From contig NZ_LSGQ01000027.1 of the NCBI RefSeq assembly GCF_001675285.1, positions 115,904 to 179,903 on the forward strand: 64,000 bases of DNA. Reading direction: 5' to 3'. Origin of the DNA: Elizabethkingia miricola. Its GTDB lineage: Bacteria > Bacteroidota > Bacteroidia > Flavobacteriales > Weeksellaceae. The position numbers were made by a program, and so were the translations under genes. Position 1 is the first letter of the stretch, and every line of letters begins with the position of its first letter. Positions 1 to 8,768 of this stretch are shown here, in pieces. Under the pieces are notes generated by a model that ran no database searches, was not told the origin of the DNA, and saw nothing but the letters and a program-made list of their open reading frames with translations.

Positions 1-416
1 TTTTGTCTCATTCCTTTGGAATATGTTTCCGTTTTTTTATTTTGAGAGTCTATCTGCAATCCGCAATCCGAAAGTATATTTGAAAGTTCCGCTGTGCTGT
101 ATTTTTTTCCTGCAAGTTGACAGAAATAATAAAGATTCTCAATTCCCGTCAAATAGGGATAGAGGTTTACATTTTCAGGAATATAGCCTATGATTTCCCG
201 GGCTTCCTTCGCATTTGTTCCAGTATTTATATTGTCAAGCAGCGTTATCCCTGAATCTGGCTTTAGAAATCCCAACAACATATTCAATGTAGTAGATTTC
301 CCTGCACCGTTCGGTCCAAGTAATCCATATATTTCTCCTTTCTGTACGGATAAAGAAAGTCCATCCACAGCCAATTTCCCCTTATAAGATTTACTTGTAT
401 TCTCAATATTTATCAT
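1..416 (-). CDS. ABC transporter ATP-binding protein (5' part only)
   Basis: The minus strand from the ATG at 416 reads as an open frame that runs off the left edge of the window, giving about 138 residues of an ABC ATPase. The Walker A motif GPNGAGKST is near residue 36. A variant ABC signature (SKGMRQK) is reached just before the edge, so Walker B and the H-loop lie outside. The closest type is the CcmA/NosF/BcrA group of exporter ATPases, which power a separate membrane permease; the permease should lie to the left. A promoter-like pair (TTTG, N22, TATTTTTG) sits at 473-506 on the same strand. The ATPase identity is certain; the substrate is not visible. Confidence 0.9.
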   Translation of the reverse strand, partial: MINIENTSKSYKGKLAVDGLSLSVQKGEIYGLLGPNGAGKSTTLNMLLGFLKPDSGITLLDNINTGTNAKEAREIIGYIPENVNLYPYLTGIENLYYFCQLAGKKYSTAELSNILSDCGLQIDSQNKKTETYSKGMRQ

Positions 417-472
417 AGTTTTCAATGTATTTGATTCAGATATTTAAAAATCACCTTAATGCAATATTGTTT

Positions 473-506
473 CAAAAATAAAAATTATATTCATTATTGC
501 AACAAA
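473..506 (-). promoter_or_regulatory. Bacteroidetes-type promoter for the ABC ATPase gene
   Basis: On the minus strand a TTTG (-33) at 503-506 is followed after 22 bases by TATTTTTG (-7) at 473-480, a full match to TAnnTTTG. It lies 57 bases upstream of the ATG at 416. Inferred from consensus only. Confidence 0.5.
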
Positions 507-555
507 GTATCATTAATTACATCAAAATTTAAAAAGGAGGAAATAGAGAAATACA

Positions 556-666
556 ATGGCAGTAAGAGAAATCACAATACTAATACATGAGTCCGGAATA
601 GCGTCAAGAGTATTATTTTATCTGTGTAAAAAAAACTATTGGAATTACAACCTCATAGGTTTTTGA
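556..666 (+). CDS. possible 36-residue ORF with a strong Shine-Dalgarno
   Basis: An AAAGGAGG-like sequence at about 534-541 precedes an ATG at 556, which opens a 36-codon frame ending in TGA at 664-666. The peptide begins MAVREITILIH and matches no family I recognise. Its last codons overlap the hairpin at 649-679, which is unusual for a real gene. It could be a truncated gene remnant or chance. Low confidence. Confidence 0.2.
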   Translation: MAVREITILIHESGIASRVLFYLCKKNYWNYNLIGF

Positions 667-679
667 AACCTATGGGGTT
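649..679. terminator. hairpin, possible terminator
   Basis: A 14-bp stem (AACCTCATAGGTTT against AAACCTATGGGGTT, one G-U pair) with a tiny loop. The downstream T-run is weak, so termination is only plausible. Confidence 0.35.
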
Positions 680-718
680 ATTTATGGTATTCCATAATTA
701 AAGAAAATAACATAAATA

Positions 719-726
719 TATTTTTG
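719..726 (+). promoter_or_regulatory. -7 box of the lipoprotein gene
   Basis: TATTTTTG matches the Bacteroidetes -7 consensus TAnnTTTG, 14 bases before the ATG at 741. No clear -33 TTTG is seen at the usual spacing. Confidence 0.4.
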
Positions 727-740
727 TCAAAAATTTATCT

Positions 741-1073
741 ATGAAAACAATTTTATTTCTAACTTCTCTAATATTAATTACATTATCTTGTAATCAAAAA
801 CGAAATGAGTCTGGTGAAAACACAGCTTTTATTAAAACTAATATAAAAAAAGATTCAGCCATAACTTTATTAAATACAGTAGACTCAATAATGAAAAAAG
901 CTATAAAAAAAGAGATTTCACCAAAAGAAGTTAATAAACAAATTGAGCCATTGATGAAAAAATATGAAAAATACCTTTCTGAACTTTCAACACAAGATTC
1001 TATTGAAATTCAGAAATATAGAATTGATCAAATTAATAAAATGATTGACTTACAACTAGAACAACAAAAATAA
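741..1073 (+). CDS. small putative lipoprotein, unknown function
   Basis: This is a 110-residue protein with a lipoprotein signal peptide: a hydrophobic N-terminus ending in the lipobox LITLSC, with Cys17 as the predicted lipidated residue. The rest is lysine- and glutamate-rich and probably helical, with repeated KK/EI patterns, and shows no recognised domain. It is probably anchored in a membrane facing the periplasm. The next gene starts six bases after its stop, so the two are likely co-transcribed. A -7 box lies just upstream. The coding assignment is fairly safe because of the lipobox; the function is unknown. Confidence 0.7.
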   Translation: MKTILFLTSLILITLSCNQKRNESGENTAFIKTNIKKDSAITLLNTVDSIMKKAIKKEISPKEVNKQIEPLMKKYEKYLSELSTQDSIEIQKYRIDQINKMIDLQLEQQK

Positions 1074-1079
1074 TCTGAT

Positions 1080-1535
1080 ATGGAAGACAAAAACAATTCA
1101 GAAATCATCAATAGAAATCATCCTGCCTTTAATAATAAGAATGCTGAACCTTTTTACAATATTATCATGGAAGGACTGAAAGGTGAAGTAGATGGGGAGC
1201 ATTTTTGGGATACAGTTTCAGAAAATGCAGTATTTGAATTTTTGTATCATATTCCAGGCTTCACCACTAAAATAGAAGGCAGAAAGGCTTATATGGATTG
1301 GTTTGGTGGATATAGCAACATACTTCATTCATCGGATAACCTAAAAGTATATAAATCCACAAATCCGAAAAATGTAATTATACTGGAATATCAGGTCCAT
1401 GGTATAGTGCCTTCTACAGGAAAATCATACGGTAATCGCTTTTGCTCTGTTATCACCATTGAAAACCGCAAAATAATCCATTGGCGCGATTATATGGATT
1501 CTCTCGCTGTTATGCTTTCTGTAACGCCTGATTAA
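1080..1535 (+). CDS. SnoaL/NTF2-like protein
   Basis: This 151-residue protein has the size and pattern of the SnoaL/NTF2-like fold. Its N-terminal helix carries EPFYNIIMEGLKGE, the middle has FLYHIPGFTTKIEGRKAYMD, and the end has an ITIENRKIIHWRDYMD strand typical of SnoaL-like domains. No signal peptide is seen, so it is probably cytoplasmic. Family members include cyclases, isomerases and many small-molecule binders, so a specific reaction cannot be assigned. It starts six bases after the preceding lipoprotein gene. Three more SnoaL-type genes occur in the window (20.3, 22.5 and 36.2 kb). Confidence 0.75.
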   Translation: MEDKNNSEIINRNHPAFNNKNAEPFYNIIMEGLKGEVDGEHFWDTVSENAVFEFLYHIPGFTTKIEGRKAYMDWFGGYSNILHSSDNLKVYKSTNPKNVIILEYQVHGIVPSTGKSYGNRFCSVITIENRKIIHWRDYMDSLAVMLSVTPD

Positions 1536-1648
1536 CCTTTACATATCCCGTCTGAATACTATCCTATCACCAAATGGAGAGGTATTGGAAATTTTTATAA
1601 TGATAGATAGTCTCTAACAGGAAATTAATAATATTTCACATTCTATTA

Positions 1649-1680
1649 TTTTGTTCTCCATACTCATTTCCGTAATTTTA
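1649..1680 (+). promoter_or_regulatory. likely promoter of the gnd-zwf-pgl operon
   Basis: TTTTG (1649-1653), 19 bases, then TAATTTTA (1673-1680). This fits the -33/-7 Bacteroidetes arrangement with one mismatch in the last -7 base. It is 37 bases before the gnd ATG. Confidence 0.45.
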
Positions 1681-1717
1681 TTGTCTGTAAAAACAGAACT
1701 CACATAACATTTAAACA

Positions 1718-3136
1718 ATGGAGAAATACAATTACGGAGTGATTGGCCTCGGAGTAATGGGGCGCAATCTTCTTTATAATATTGCTGATCATAATTTTTC
1801 AGTTGCAGGATTTGATCTTGATGAAGAAAAAGTAAAAGAATTACACGATGGTGCTACTTCCGGAATGAAGGTAAAAGGGAACACTACTTTGGAAGACTTT
1901 GTATTGGCACTGGAAATTCCAAGAAAAATTATCCTTATGGTTCCTGCAGGCAAGCCTGTAGATGCTGTTTTAGAAAATATCACACCACTTCTAAGCCCGG
2001 GTGATATTGTTGTAGATGCAGGTAACTCTTACTTCGAAGATACCAACAGACGTATTGCTGATTTAGCAGCAAAAAATCTACACTTTATGGGAATGGGTGT
2101 TTCAGGAGGTGAAAAAGGAGCTAGAACAGGTCCCAGCATTATGCCGGGTGGAGATCTGGAAGCCTTCCGTCTTCTTCAGCCAATGCTGGAAGCTATTTCG
2201 GCGAAAGTTGGTAATGAAGCCTGTACTGCATATATGGGGAAAGGTTCTGCCGGAAACTATGTAAAAATGGTGCATAACGGAATTGAATATGCTATTATGC
2301 AGCTGATTAGTGAAGCATACGATTTGCTGAAAAGAGGAGCAAATCTAAACAATGACCAATTATACGAAGTTTTCAAAGAGTGGAATAACGGAGAAATGAA
2401 TTCATTCCTGATTGAAATTACCCGTGATATTTTCCAACAGAAAGATACTCTTACAGATGCTTACCTTGTAGATAAAATCCTGGATAAAGCCGGAGCAAAA
2501 GGAACCGGAAAATGGACTTCTGAGCAGGCAATGGAAATTGGAGTTTCTATCCCTACCATTGATATTGCTGTGACTTCACGAATTATATCTGCTTATAAAG
2601 ATGAAAGAGTTCAGGCTTCAAAACTGTATTCAGAAAAAGAAATTACAAGCCCGGAAAATACAGAATTATTCATCAAAGAAGTTGGTGATTCCTTATATCT
2701 GGCTACATTAATAAGCTATGCTCAAGGCCTTGCCTTATTAGTAAAAGCATCTAAAGAATATGATTTCCAAATCCCATTACAGGATGTTGTAAAAATCTGG
2801 AGAGGCGGTTGTATCATCCGATCAGTACTGTTAGAGAAATTTTATACAGCCTATTCCAAAAATCCGGAGCTTTCTAATATCTTGCTGGACCAGGATATCT
2901 CTGTTATCGTTAAAGAAAAAATTGCTTCTTTACGAAAAACAGCAAGCTATGCAGCTTTAAACGGAATCCCGGCTCTGGGAACTCAATCCGCTCTGGGATA
3001 TTTTGATGCTTATACAACAGAATCTCTTCCGGTAAACCTTCTTCAGGCTCAGCGTGATTATTTCGGAGCACATACCTATCAGCGTGTTGATCAGGAAGGT
3101 ACTTTTCACACTTCATGGCAATCTGCAAACAACTAA
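1718..3136 (+). CDS. gnd: 6-phosphogluconate dehydrogenase (decarboxylating)
   Basis: Converts 6-phosphogluconate to ribulose 5-phosphate and CO2 with production of NADPH, in the cytoplasm. The 472-residue length is normal for the long form of the enzyme. The NAD(P)-binding motif GLGVMGRNL is at residues 10-18. The substrate signature with GMGVSGGEKGARTGPSIMPG is near residues 125-144, and the catalytic segment KMVHNGIEYAIMQ near 185-197. The ATG at 1718 is the only start giving a complete Rossmann motif. It is the first gene of a tight operon: zwf begins 12 bases after its stop and pgl 24 bases after zwf. These three make up the oxidative pentose phosphate pathway. Confidence 0.97.
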   Translation: MEKYNYGVIGLGVMGRNLLYNIADHNFSVAGFDLDEEKVKELHDGATSGMKVKGNTTLEDFVLALEIPRKIILMVPAGKPVDAVLENITPLLSPGDIVVDAGNSYFEDTNRRIADLAAKNLHFMGMGVSGGEKGARTGPSIMPGGDLEAFRLLQPMLEAISAKVGNEACTAYMGKGSAGNYVKMVHNGIEYAIMQLISEAYDLLKRGANLNNDQLYEVFKEWNNGEMNSFLIEITRDIFQQKDTLTDAYLVDKILDKAGAKGTGKWTSEQAMEIGVSIPTIDIAVTSRIISAYKDERVQASKLYSEKEITSPENTELFIKEVGDSLYLATLISYAQGLALLVKASKEYDFQIPLQDVVKIWRGGCIIRSVLLEKFYTAYSKNPELSNILLDQDISVIVKEKIASLRKTASYAALNGIPALGTQSALGYFDAYTTESLPVNLLQAQRDYFGAHTYQRVDQEGTFHTSWQSANN

Positions 3137-3148
3137 AATCAGGAAATA

Positions 3149-4630
3149 ATGAGCGAAGAAAAAGTCCTGCATCCGACTACTATTATCATTTTTGGGGCAA
3201 CAGGAGATTTAGCAAAGAGAAAGTTATTTCCGGCGTTTTATAATTTGTATATAGATGGCAGAATGCCTGAACATTTTAATATTGTGGCATTAGGCAGATC
3301 GGAAAATACCAATAAAAATTTCAGAAATTACGTCGTAGAAAATCTGGAAAATTTTTCCAGAAAAAAAGGGACTCCTAAAGACTGGTCAGGATTCAAATCT
3401 CATATTACCTATTTCCAGCATCAACTGGATCAGGAAGATTCCTATCAGGCACTGAATCAGAAATTAGAAGATTTAGACAAGGCATACGGAACCAGAGGAA
3501 ACAGATTGTTCTATCTATCAATTGCCCCTAATTTTATTACTACAATTTCTAATCATATTAAGAATGCTTCTTTAGCTCCTGATCCTGCAAAAGATCGGAT
3601 CATTATAGAGAAGCCTTTTGGCCACGATAAGCAGTCTGCCATTGAACTTAATAATCTTCTTGGCGAAACTTTTGAAGAAGAACAGATCTACCGTATCGAC
3701 CATTACTTGGGGAAAGAAACGGTACAGAACATTCTGGCATTCAGGTTCGGAAATTCAATTTATGAACCTTTATGGAATCATAATTATATAGAATCGGTGC
3801 AGATTACAGTAGCTGAAGAGGTTGGTGTAGAAACAAGAGGTGCATTCTATGAGCAGACAGGTGCACTAATAGATATGGTACAGAATCACCTTTTACAAAT
3901 CTTGTGTATGGTGGCTATGGAACCACCTGCTTCACTGGAATCAGGTGAAATCAGAGACCGTAAAGTGGATGTTCTTAAATCAATACGCAGAATTTCACCC
4001 GATCAGGTCGGCCATTATGCCGTAAGGGGGCAATACGGCCCGGGTATCATCAACGGTGTTGAATCTAAAGGCTACCGCCAGGAAAACGGCATTGCTCCTG
4101 ACTCCAATACAGAGACTTTTGCCGCTGTAAAATTCTATCTGGATAACGAGAGATGGCAGGACGTTCCGTTCTATGTCCGCACCGGAAAGAAAATGAAAGA
4201 AAAGCATTCTTACATTACGATTCAGTTTAAGCCGCTTCCCCACTCTACATTCTCAAACAGTTCGCACCATCTTTCAGCCAACAGACTTATCATCAATATC
4301 CAACCGATGATGGATATCAGGTTGCAGTTTATGACGAAAAAGCCCGGACTTTCATTGGTTTTAGAGCCTGTGGAAATGATTTTTGATAACTTTGCCTGTC
4401 AGGAAGATACGCCCGAAGCTTATGAAACATTGCTACTGGAAGCTCTTTTAGGAGACCTTACGCTGTTTATGCGTTCAGATCAGGTAGAAGAAGCGTGGGA
4501 CGTAGTAAAAACCATACAGGAGTCCTGGAAAAATAATAAAGACACCTCTTTCCCTAATTATGCAGCAGGAAGCTGGGGACCGGAAGACAGCATGGAACTT
4601 GTGAAAAGACAAGGTCATAAATGGGTGTAA
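3149..4630 (+). CDS. zwf: glucose-6-phosphate 1-dehydrogenase
   Basis: Oxidises glucose 6-phosphate to 6-phosphogluconolactone with reduction of NADP+ (some homologues also use NAD+). The 493-residue protein is full length. The dinucleotide-binding motif is IIFGATGDLAKRKLFPAFYN near residues 13-32. The active-site signature RIDHYLGKETVQN lies near residues 182-194 and contains the catalytic His region. It sits between gnd and pgl, so all three steps of the oxidative branch are made from one transcript. The order gnd-zwf-pgl is common in flavobacteria. No irregularity is seen. Confidence 0.97.
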   Translation: MSEEKVLHPTTIIIFGATGDLAKRKLFPAFYNLYIDGRMPEHFNIVALGRSENTNKNFRNYVVENLENFSRKKGTPKDWSGFKSHITYFQHQLDQEDSYQALNQKLEDLDKAYGTRGNRLFYLSIAPNFITTISNHIKNASLAPDPAKDRIIIEKPFGHDKQSAIELNNLLGETFEEEQIYRIDHYLGKETVQNILAFRFGNSIYEPLWNHNYIESVQITVAEEVGVETRGAFYEQTGALIDMVQNHLLQILCMVAMEPPASLESGEIRDRKVDVLKSIRRISPDQVGHYAVRGQYGPGIINGVESKGYRQENGIAPDSNTETFAAVKFYLDNERWQDVPFYVRTGKKMKEKHSYITIQFKPLPHSTFSNSSHHLSANRLIINIQPMMDIRLQFMTKKPGLSLVLEPVEMIFDNFACQEDTPEAYETLLLEALLGDLTLFMRSDQVEEAWDVVKTIQESWKNNKDTSFPNYAAGSWGPEDSMELVKRQGHKWV

Positions 4631-4654
4631 ACTATAATAATAAAAAAAGAAGAA

Positions 4655-5365
4655 ATGAATATTACGGTATTTAATGATCTGGAAAAACTATATAAAAAGG
4701 CAGCAGATACATTTATTGACCTTTCAAAAAAATCTATTGAAAAGCACAATCGTTTTGTGGTAGCACTTAGCGGCGGCTCTTCTCCAAAAGCTATTTTCAG
4801 TTTGTTGGCTACTCCGGAATATGCAGACCAGGTTGAGTGGAATAAGGTTTATTTTTTCTGGGTTGATGAAAGATGGGTTCCTTTGGATGATGAGAAAAGC
4901 AATGCACGGATGACCTTTGAGACACTTCTGGATAAAGTTCCTGTTAACAAAGATCAGATCTTTCCTATGTACCAAAACGGAACGGAGCCTGAAAAGTTTG
5001 CTGAAGTATATGAACAACAGATAAGGAATGTTCTTGGAGATGAAGGTATTTTTGATTTCATCCTTCTGGGTATGGGAGATGATGGCCACACAGCCTCTTT
5101 ATTTCCGGGCGAAGCAATCCTAAATGAAAACCAAAAATGGGTAGATGCTTATTACCTGAAACCTCAGGAAATGTTCCGCATCACTTTGACTGCACCTCTG
5201 ATTAACAAAGCAGCAAATATTCTGGCTGTTGCATTTGGGGAATCTAAAAAGCATGCGCTGAACGAGGTACTGAATGGCGAATACAACCCTGCACTATATC
5301 CAATGCAGCTGATTAACAAAAAAGAAAGCTTTCAGTTTTTCACTGACGAGAAAGCCAAAGGATAA
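4655..5365 (+). CDS. pgl: 6-phosphogluconolactonase (DevB/Pgl type)
   Basis: Hydrolyses 6-phosphogluconolactone to 6-phosphogluconate, the step between the Zwf and Gnd reactions. The 236-residue length is typical of the DevB/SOL family. The phosphate-binding segment VALSGGSSPKAIFS is near residues 36-49, the WVDERWVP motif near 70-77, and ILLGMGDDGHTASLFPG near 136-152, with the conserved Asp-Gly-His. It is the last gene of the operon; a strong hairpin follows at 5381-5400. It is unrelated to the beta-propeller YbhE lactonase. Confidence 0.95.
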   Translation: MNITVFNDLEKLYKKAADTFIDLSKKSIEKHNRFVVALSGGSSPKAIFSLLATPEYADQVEWNKVYFFWVDERWVPLDDEKSNARMTFETLLDKVPVNKDQIFPMYQNGTEPEKFAEVYEQQIRNVLGDEGIFDFILLGMGDDGHTASLFPGEAILNENQKWVDAYYLKPQEMFRITLTAPLINKAANILAVAFGESKKHALNEVLNGEYNPALYPMQLINKKESFQFFTDEKAKG

Positions 5366-5380
5366 ATTCTATAAATAAAA

Positions 5381-5400
5381 AGACCACTAAATAGTGGTCT
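5381..5400. terminator. bidirectional terminator (AGACCACTA hairpin family)
   Basis: AGACCACTA and TAGTGGTCT form a perfect 9-bp stem with a two-base loop, with A-run before and T-run after. It separates convergent pgl (+) and the TerC gene (-), so it probably serves both. The same stem recurs at 16101, 20291, 23947 and 32091. Confidence 0.85.
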
Positions 5401-5419
5401 TTTTTATGCTTAAAAAAAA

Positions 5420-6211
5420 TTATTCAGATCGTTTAGGGATTCCAAACAAATAACTGGTAATAATCGGAACTACAAATAAAAGAACAGTAGTTGCCGAAAT
5501 CAGAACTTCCATTGTATGACCGCTCAGAAACTCAGCCAGCGATGTGGTTGGATAAAAATGTTCGTACAATGACAATGTGAGCTTAACTCCTAAAATTGCG
5601 ATAACAATAAAAGCGATGGTTTCTAAAAAAGGAAACTTTTGCATTAAACGCACAAACCATTGCGCTATAAATCTCATGGCTAAAATTCCTATAAAAACGC
5701 CTATAGTAACCAAAAGTAGATTTTTTGAAAAAGCCACAGCTGCAAAAACATTATCTATAGAAAATGCCAGATCCATTACTTCTACTAATGCTACAGTCGT
5801 CCAGAATTTCCCTAAAAGCCCCACAGAATTTCTATAGAGCCATCCGGATTCTTTGGGGTGCTGCTCTTTCTGTTCTTCTTCTCCATCTGAATTTTTATTC
5901 TTTTTAATAAACCAGTCCAGCGCAATATAAATAAGGTATAAACCTCCCAATGGTTTTACCCACCAAACAGAGATGAGTACTGAAGCGAAAACAAGCGCCA
6001 GACCACGAAATAAATATGCGCCCCATATGCCATACTTAAGTGCTTTTTTTCTTTGTTTTTCTGGCAGATCCATCACCATTGTTGCCAAAACTGCTGCATT
6101 ATCTATTGATAAAAGGCTTTCAATAAGAATTAAGTTAGCAATGATGATTACAGATTTTGTTGGGTTTTGAAGAATCTCTTCAAAAAGAATAGAGAAATCG
6201 GAAAGTATCAT
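5420..6211 (-). CDS. TerC family integral membrane protein
   Basis: This 263-residue protein has about seven hydrophobic segments and both TerC signatures: ESLLSIDNAAVLA near residue 30 and DLAFSIDNVFAAVAF near residue 150. The acidic residues in these motifs are thought to bind metal. Family members (TerC, Alx, MeeF/MeeY) export Mn2+ or assist metal insertion into exported proteins. The start codon abuts the stop of the upstream DctA-like gene with no gap, so translation is likely coupled. It is the last gene of a four-gene operon with transporters for citrate and dicarboxylates. A role in handling metal that enters as metal-citrate is a reasonable but untested inference. Confidence 0.88.
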   Translation of the reverse strand: MILSDFSILFEEILQNPTKSVIIIANLILIESLLSIDNAAVLATMVMDLPEKQRKKALKYGIWGAYLFRGLALVFASVLISVWWVKPLGGLYLIYIALDWFIKKNKNSDGEEEQKEQHPKESGWLYRNSVGLLGKFWTTVALVEVMDLAFSIDNVFAAVAFSKNLLLVTIGVFIGILAMRFIAQWFVRLMQKFPFLETIAFIVIAILGVKLTLSLYEHFYPTTSLAEFLSGHTMEVLISATTVLLFVVPIITSYLFGIPKRSE

Positions 6212-7411
6212 TTATATATTAATGTGTTTTTGATTTATTTTCGAAATAACGGCACCTCCAATAGCAATCCCTATAAAATTGGTAACAGCTCTGGCCTCAT
6301 TCATAAAACGGTCTACGCTATACAACAGGGCAATTTCTGACATCGGAATTTTTCCAAACCTATCTAGTGTGAACACAAGAGCTAAAAAACCTGATCCGGG
6401 AACACCTGATGCTGTTTTTGAAGCTATTGAAACAACAATAAACAGCCAGATATAGTCTGCATAATCTAAATGAATGTTATACAACTGGATAAGAAATAAA
6501 CAGGCAATTGAAAGATAAATACAGGCACCGGCAAGATTAAAATTATATCCAAGAGGAATCACAAAGCGAAGGATTTTCCTGTTATAACCCTGAGATTCCA
6601 TCTTTTCAAAAATCATTGGAAAAGAAGTTTTTGATGAAGAAGTTGCCAGTACAAGTACAATCTCTTCTTTGATGCTTATCAGAAAATCCCAAAGATTAAT
6701 TTTGAAGAGGTAAGATACCGTTCCCAATATTCCTATAATAAAAATAATACAAGCCAGGTATACCGTTGCAACAAGTTTGCTCAACGGCAAAAGGGTATTG
6801 ATTCCATATATAGAAATCCCGTAAGCTATGTTGCAGAAAACCACAATGGGAAGAGTAAAATACAGATACTTTATTAGTTTATAGAATATCTCCCTGCTGT
6901 TATCTAAGAACAGAAGAACTCTGTCTTTATTTTTAAAGAAATTGATAGCTATACCTCCTGCAATTGATAACAGAAGAAGTATCATATAGTTATTGACATA
7001 CAGCAGCCTTCCGGAGCCAATTACAAGTGTTCCCGACACATATTTACCAACTGATGTAATATCGATTCCTGTATCAGCACCGGGTTTTAATAAAAATCCA
7101 AAACCAAAGCCCAGTGCAATACTTATTGTCGTAATCAGAAGAAAATAGCAAATCATTTGCATAATGACCCGAAATGCATTTTGAATACTGAAAACATAGC
7201 TGACTCCGTAAGTAATTGCAATAAAGATTACAGGCACTATCAGGAATTCCAGAATCAGAAAAAAGTAATAGCTTACAGTCCTTAATTTCTTTCCTATTTC
7301 AGGAAAATAATAGCCCGTTAATGCTCCACAGATAATTGCAGCAAATACATATAAAGAAAGACTTCTTACATATGTGTCAGTAAAAGTTTTTTGTCGGGAA
7401 ACAGAACTCAT
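6212..7411 (-). CDS. dicarboxylate/amino acid:cation symporter (DctA-like, SLC1 family)
   Basis: A 399-residue inner-membrane transporter of the SLC1/DAACS family. The HP1 serine-rich loop is LATSSSKTSFPMIFEK. The HP2 region is SKTASGVPGSGFLALVFTL, and TM8 carries DRFMNEARAVTNFIG, which closely resembles DctA and points to C4-dicarboxylates rather than glutamate. Odd point: the TM7 motif NLDGT of DctA reads NLAGA here, so the Asp that helps bind Na+ is replaced. Coupling ion or mechanism may differ. It lies 49 bases after the CitMHS gene and directly before the TerC gene on the same strand. Family is clear; substrate is inferred. Confidence 0.88.
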   Translation of the reverse strand: MSSVSRQKTFTDTYVRSLSLYVFAAIICGALTGYYFPEIGKKLRTVSYYFFLILEFLIVPVIFIAITYGVSYVFSIQNAFRVIMQMICYFLLITTISIALGFGFGFLLKPGADTGIDITSVGKYVSGTLVIGSGRLLYVNNYMILLLLSIAGGIAINFFKNKDRVLLFLDNSREIFYKLIKYLYFTLPIVVFCNIAYGISIYGINTLLPLSKLVATVYLACIIFIIGILGTVSYLFKINLWDFLISIKEEIVLVLATSSSKTSFPMIFEKMESQGYNRKILRFVIPLGYNFNLAGACIYLSIACLFLIQLYNIHLDYADYIWLFIVVSIASKTASGVPGSGFLALVFTLDRFGKIPMSEIALLYSVDRFMNEARAVTNFIGIAIGGAVISKINQKHINI

Positions 7412-7460
7412 CAGAAAGTTACCATGTTAAAGTATATAAGAATACAAAATTATCTAAAAA

Positions 7461-8747
7461 CTAAATAATACCCAGAATCAATGCTCCCACAAGCATAACA
7501 ATTGAAGATCCAATTGCCCACTTTAGTGTGAACTTCAGGTGATCCGAGAATTCAACACCTGCCAGAGAAACCAGCAAATAGGTAGAAGGCACCAATGGGC
7601 TTAGAAGGTGTGAAGCCTGCCCTACTAAACTCGCCCTGCCCAAAACATCAGGCGGAATTCCCAATTGGGTTCCTGTTGCCGTAATAATAGGTAATATCCC
7701 AAAATAGTAAGCATCATTGGTAAGAAAAAACGTAAGAGGAACACTAAATACTGCTGTAATAACATTCAGAAAACCTCCCCAACTCTTTGGGATAATCTCT
7801 ATCATACTATTCCCCATCGCCTGCATAATACCTGTACCATTTAAAATTCCTGTAAAGATTCCGGCTCCGAAAATCATTCCTGCAACCGATAATGCATTGC
7901 CGGCATGTTTTGAAATTATTTTCTGTTGGTCTTTCAACTTAGGATAGTTAATAATTGCTGCAATACAAAATGCAATCATAAATGCAATTCCTAAAGGAAT
8001 AATATCGAGAATCATTACACAAAGAAGGATAACTGTAAGTATAAAATTGATGATCAGAAGCTTGGGACGTCGAAGTGTATTATCCTCATCTCCAACGATG
8101 TCCTGCTTGTTGTACTTGGTATATTTTCCGTATTTGCTTATCCTCTTTTTTTCTTTTGTCCCTAAAATATAAGCAACAATAAAGACCCAGATAATCCCTA
8201 TAACCATTACCGGAATCATTGGAACAAATATTTCAGTATGCCCAAGTTTTAAAGAGCTCATCACACGGGCTGTAGGACCTCCCCAGGGCAGAATATTCAT
8301 TATACCGCCTGCCAACATAATAATACAGGTAAGCACAAGAGGATTCATTCCCTGTTTTTTGTAGAGCGGAAGCATTGCTGCCACCACAATAATATAAGTA
8401 GAAGAGCCATCTCCGTCCAAAGAAACCAATGTTGTAAGAAGGGCTGTTCCTATTGTAGTTTTCACAGGATTATCCCCTACAATTTTCAGTATAAACTGCA
8501 CAAGCGGCTCAAAAAGCCCCGTGTCAATCATTAAGCTAAAATATAAGATCGCAAAAATGAGCATTACCCCTGTAAGTGCAATTTCTTTTACGCCTTCCTT
8601 CATCATTGTACCCAGTTCCGGACCGAAACCTGCTACCAAAGCAATAAGAACCGGCACCAAAACCAAAGCAGTAAGAGGCGTCATTTTTTTATTCATGATG
8701 AGCCCCATGAAAATAGCAATCATTAAAAAACCAAGAAATGTAAGCAT
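7461..8747 (-). CDS. CitMHS family citrate transporter
   Basis: This 428-residue protein has about 12 hydrophobic segments and the full length of the CitMHS family. Known members (CitM, CitH of Bacillus) carry citrate as a complex with divalent metal ions in symport with protons. Recognisable stretches are MNKKMTPLTALVLVPV at the N-terminus, SLDGDGSSTYIIVVAAMLP near residue 110 and MNILPWGGPTARV near 150. It is the second gene of the DUF2490-CitMHS-DctA-TerC operon, 21 bases after the DUF2490 gene. In Bacillus citM is under the CitST two-component system; here a LytS-LytTR pair is divergently placed and may play the same role. Confidence 0.9.
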   Translation of the reverse strand: MLTFLGFLMIAIFMGLIMNKKMTPLTALVLVPVLIALVAGFGPELGTMMKEGVKEIALTGVMLIFAILYFSLMIDTGLFEPLVQFILKIVGDNPVKTTIGTALLTTLVSLDGDGSSTYIIVVAAMLPLYKKQGMNPLVLTCIIMLAGGIMNILPWGGPTARVMSSLKLGHTEIFVPMIPVMVIGIIWVFIVAYILGTKEKKRISKYGKYTKYNKQDIVGDEDNTLRRPKLLIINFILTVILLCVMILDIIPLGIAFMIAFCIAAIINYPKLKDQQKIISKHAGNALSVAGMIFGAGIFTGILNGTGIMQAMGNSMIEIIPKSWGGFLNVITAVFSVPLTFFLTNDAYYFGILPIITATGTQLGIPPDVLGRASLVGQASHLLSPLVPSTYLLVSLAGVEFSDHLKFTLKWAIGSSIVMLVGALILGII

Positions 8748-8768
8748 AGCTATAAATTCGTTATGATG

